A DNA stretch of 64,000 bases. Origin: an uncultured Pseudoruegeria sp. (lineage in GTDB: Bacteria > Pseudomonadota > Alphaproteobacteria > Rhodobacterales > Rhodobacteraceae). The translations under genes were made by a program, and so were the position numbers. The stretch spans positions 1-64,000 of the forward strand of contig CANMJD010000004.1 of assembly GCA_947498155.1 (NCBI GenBank), in the 5' to 3' direction. The notes below the pieces were generated by a model. The model made no database searches, was not told the origin of the DNA, and was given only the letters and a program-made list of their open reading frames with translations. Position 1 is the first letter of the stretch; each line of letters opens with the position of its first letter. Below are positions 63,889 to 64,000 of this stretch, in pieces.

Positions 63889-64000
63889 ATGCCAGTAGCT
63901 AATCTAAACGGTGCGCAGATTCATTACACCGACAGCGGAACAGGGTCAGAGGCCATTGTCTTTTCCCATGGGCTGCTGTTCAACGGCACGATGTTTGAGG
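63889..64000 (+). CDS. Alpha/beta hydrolase, 5' part (runs off right edge)
   Basis: 37 codons are present: VANLNGAQIHYTDSGTGSEAI then FSHGLLFNG, the opening of an alpha/beta hydrolase with the oxyanion HG motif. The nucleophile and other residues lie beyond the window. GGGAG precedes ATG 63889. Confidence 0.8.
   Translation, partial: MPVANLNGAQIHYTDSGTGSEAIVFSHGLLFNGTMFE

Noticed and set aside
1-64000. CRISPR arrays, insertion sequences, prophage, tRNA and rRNA genes
   Set aside because: I looked for repeat-spacer patterns, transposase and integrase motifs, terminal inverted repeats and tRNA T-loop sequence, and found none outside coding coincidence. No toxin-antitoxin, restriction or known defence gene was recognised either.

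Overview
The window is one uninterrupted stretch of bacterial chromosome. Gene content and protein sequences point to a marine alphaproteobacterium of the Roseobacter group (Rhodobacterales). The grounds are a ChvI/ChvG-HprK-RapZ-EIIA-HPr cluster next to ATP-type pckA, a SAM/SAH-type riboswitch before metK (a class known from Rhodobacterales), a probable methylsuccinyl-CoA dehydrogenase of the ethylmalonyl-CoA pathway, the miaB/phoH/ybeY/corC/lnt/metK/trmB neighbourhood, and short GC-rich elements after stop codons. I see no insertion sequence, prophage, CRISPR array, rRNA or tRNA. Coding density is very high and several gene pairs share stop or start bases.

Layout. 1-1.1 kb: 5' part of tuf (runs off the left edge) and a lipoprotein. 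1.2-4.1 kb: two tandem paralogous cytochrome P450 genes. 4.1-8.8 kb (minus): M48 peptidase, DUF898 membrane protein and parC. 8.9-14.2 kb (plus): SH3 protein, SDR, small twin-TM protein, cobalamin adenosyltransferase, etfBA and 3-hydroxybutyryl-CoA dehydrogenase. 14.2-19.7 kb (minus): acyltransferase, HPr, EIIA, RapZ, HPr kinase, ChvG, ChvI. 20-21.6 kb: pckA with an elaborate upstream region. 21.7-28 kb: possible lysozyme inhibitor, DUF6500 protein, TauE-type permease, Mcd-like dehydrogenase, exported phytase-like esterase, acetyltransferase. 28-30.3 kb (minus): Hsp20 gene with a heat-shock promoter and RNA-thermometer-like leader, then two tandem trypsin-like proteases. 30.3-34.2 kb (minus): glcDEF glycolate oxidase behind a perfect palindrome. 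34.4-36 kb: small envelope genes. 36-42.7 kb (minus): MoxR/DUF58/DUF4159/VWA-like operon. 42.8-47 kb: DUF1285, DUF2798, Acr3 arsenite pump, glyoxalase-fold protein, WYL regulator, putative L,D-transpeptidase-like exported protein. 47-57.4 kb (minus): rpe, trmB, a BASS transporter, metK, lnt, corC, ybeY, phoH, a lipoprotein/OmpA pair and miaB. 57.5-64 kb: glycosyltransferase-like protein, DfsB-type protein, divergent LysR/MBL-hydrolase pair, TetR with three target-like genes and twin operators, FKBP, and the start of an alpha/beta hydrolase.

How genes work together. EtfAB takes electrons from acyl-CoA dehydrogenases such as the Mcd-like enzyme. That enzyme, 3-hydroxybutyryl-CoA dehydrogenase and cobalamin adenosyltransferase (B12 cofactor for mutases) suit acetyl-CoA assimilation through the ethylmalonyl-CoA pathway, and PckA supplies gluconeogenesis. 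ChvGI plus the PTS-Ntr-like proteins form a regulatory block next to pckA. glcDEF feeds glycolate carbon to glyoxylate.

The most notable non-coding elements are the SAM/SAH riboswitch at metK, the ROSE-like thermometer plus sigma32-type promoter at hsp20, the glcD palindrome, the TetR twin operators, the inverted repeat before the Mcd-like gene and the repeats before pckA. The most interesting protein observation is a 32-residue WxDPxGCxHWxxDDGxEGY module shared by a small lipoprotein and the adjacent OmpA-like protein. I did not find a clearly new multi-gene defence or metabolic system. All annotations come from reading the sequence and recalled family knowledge; no searches were run.
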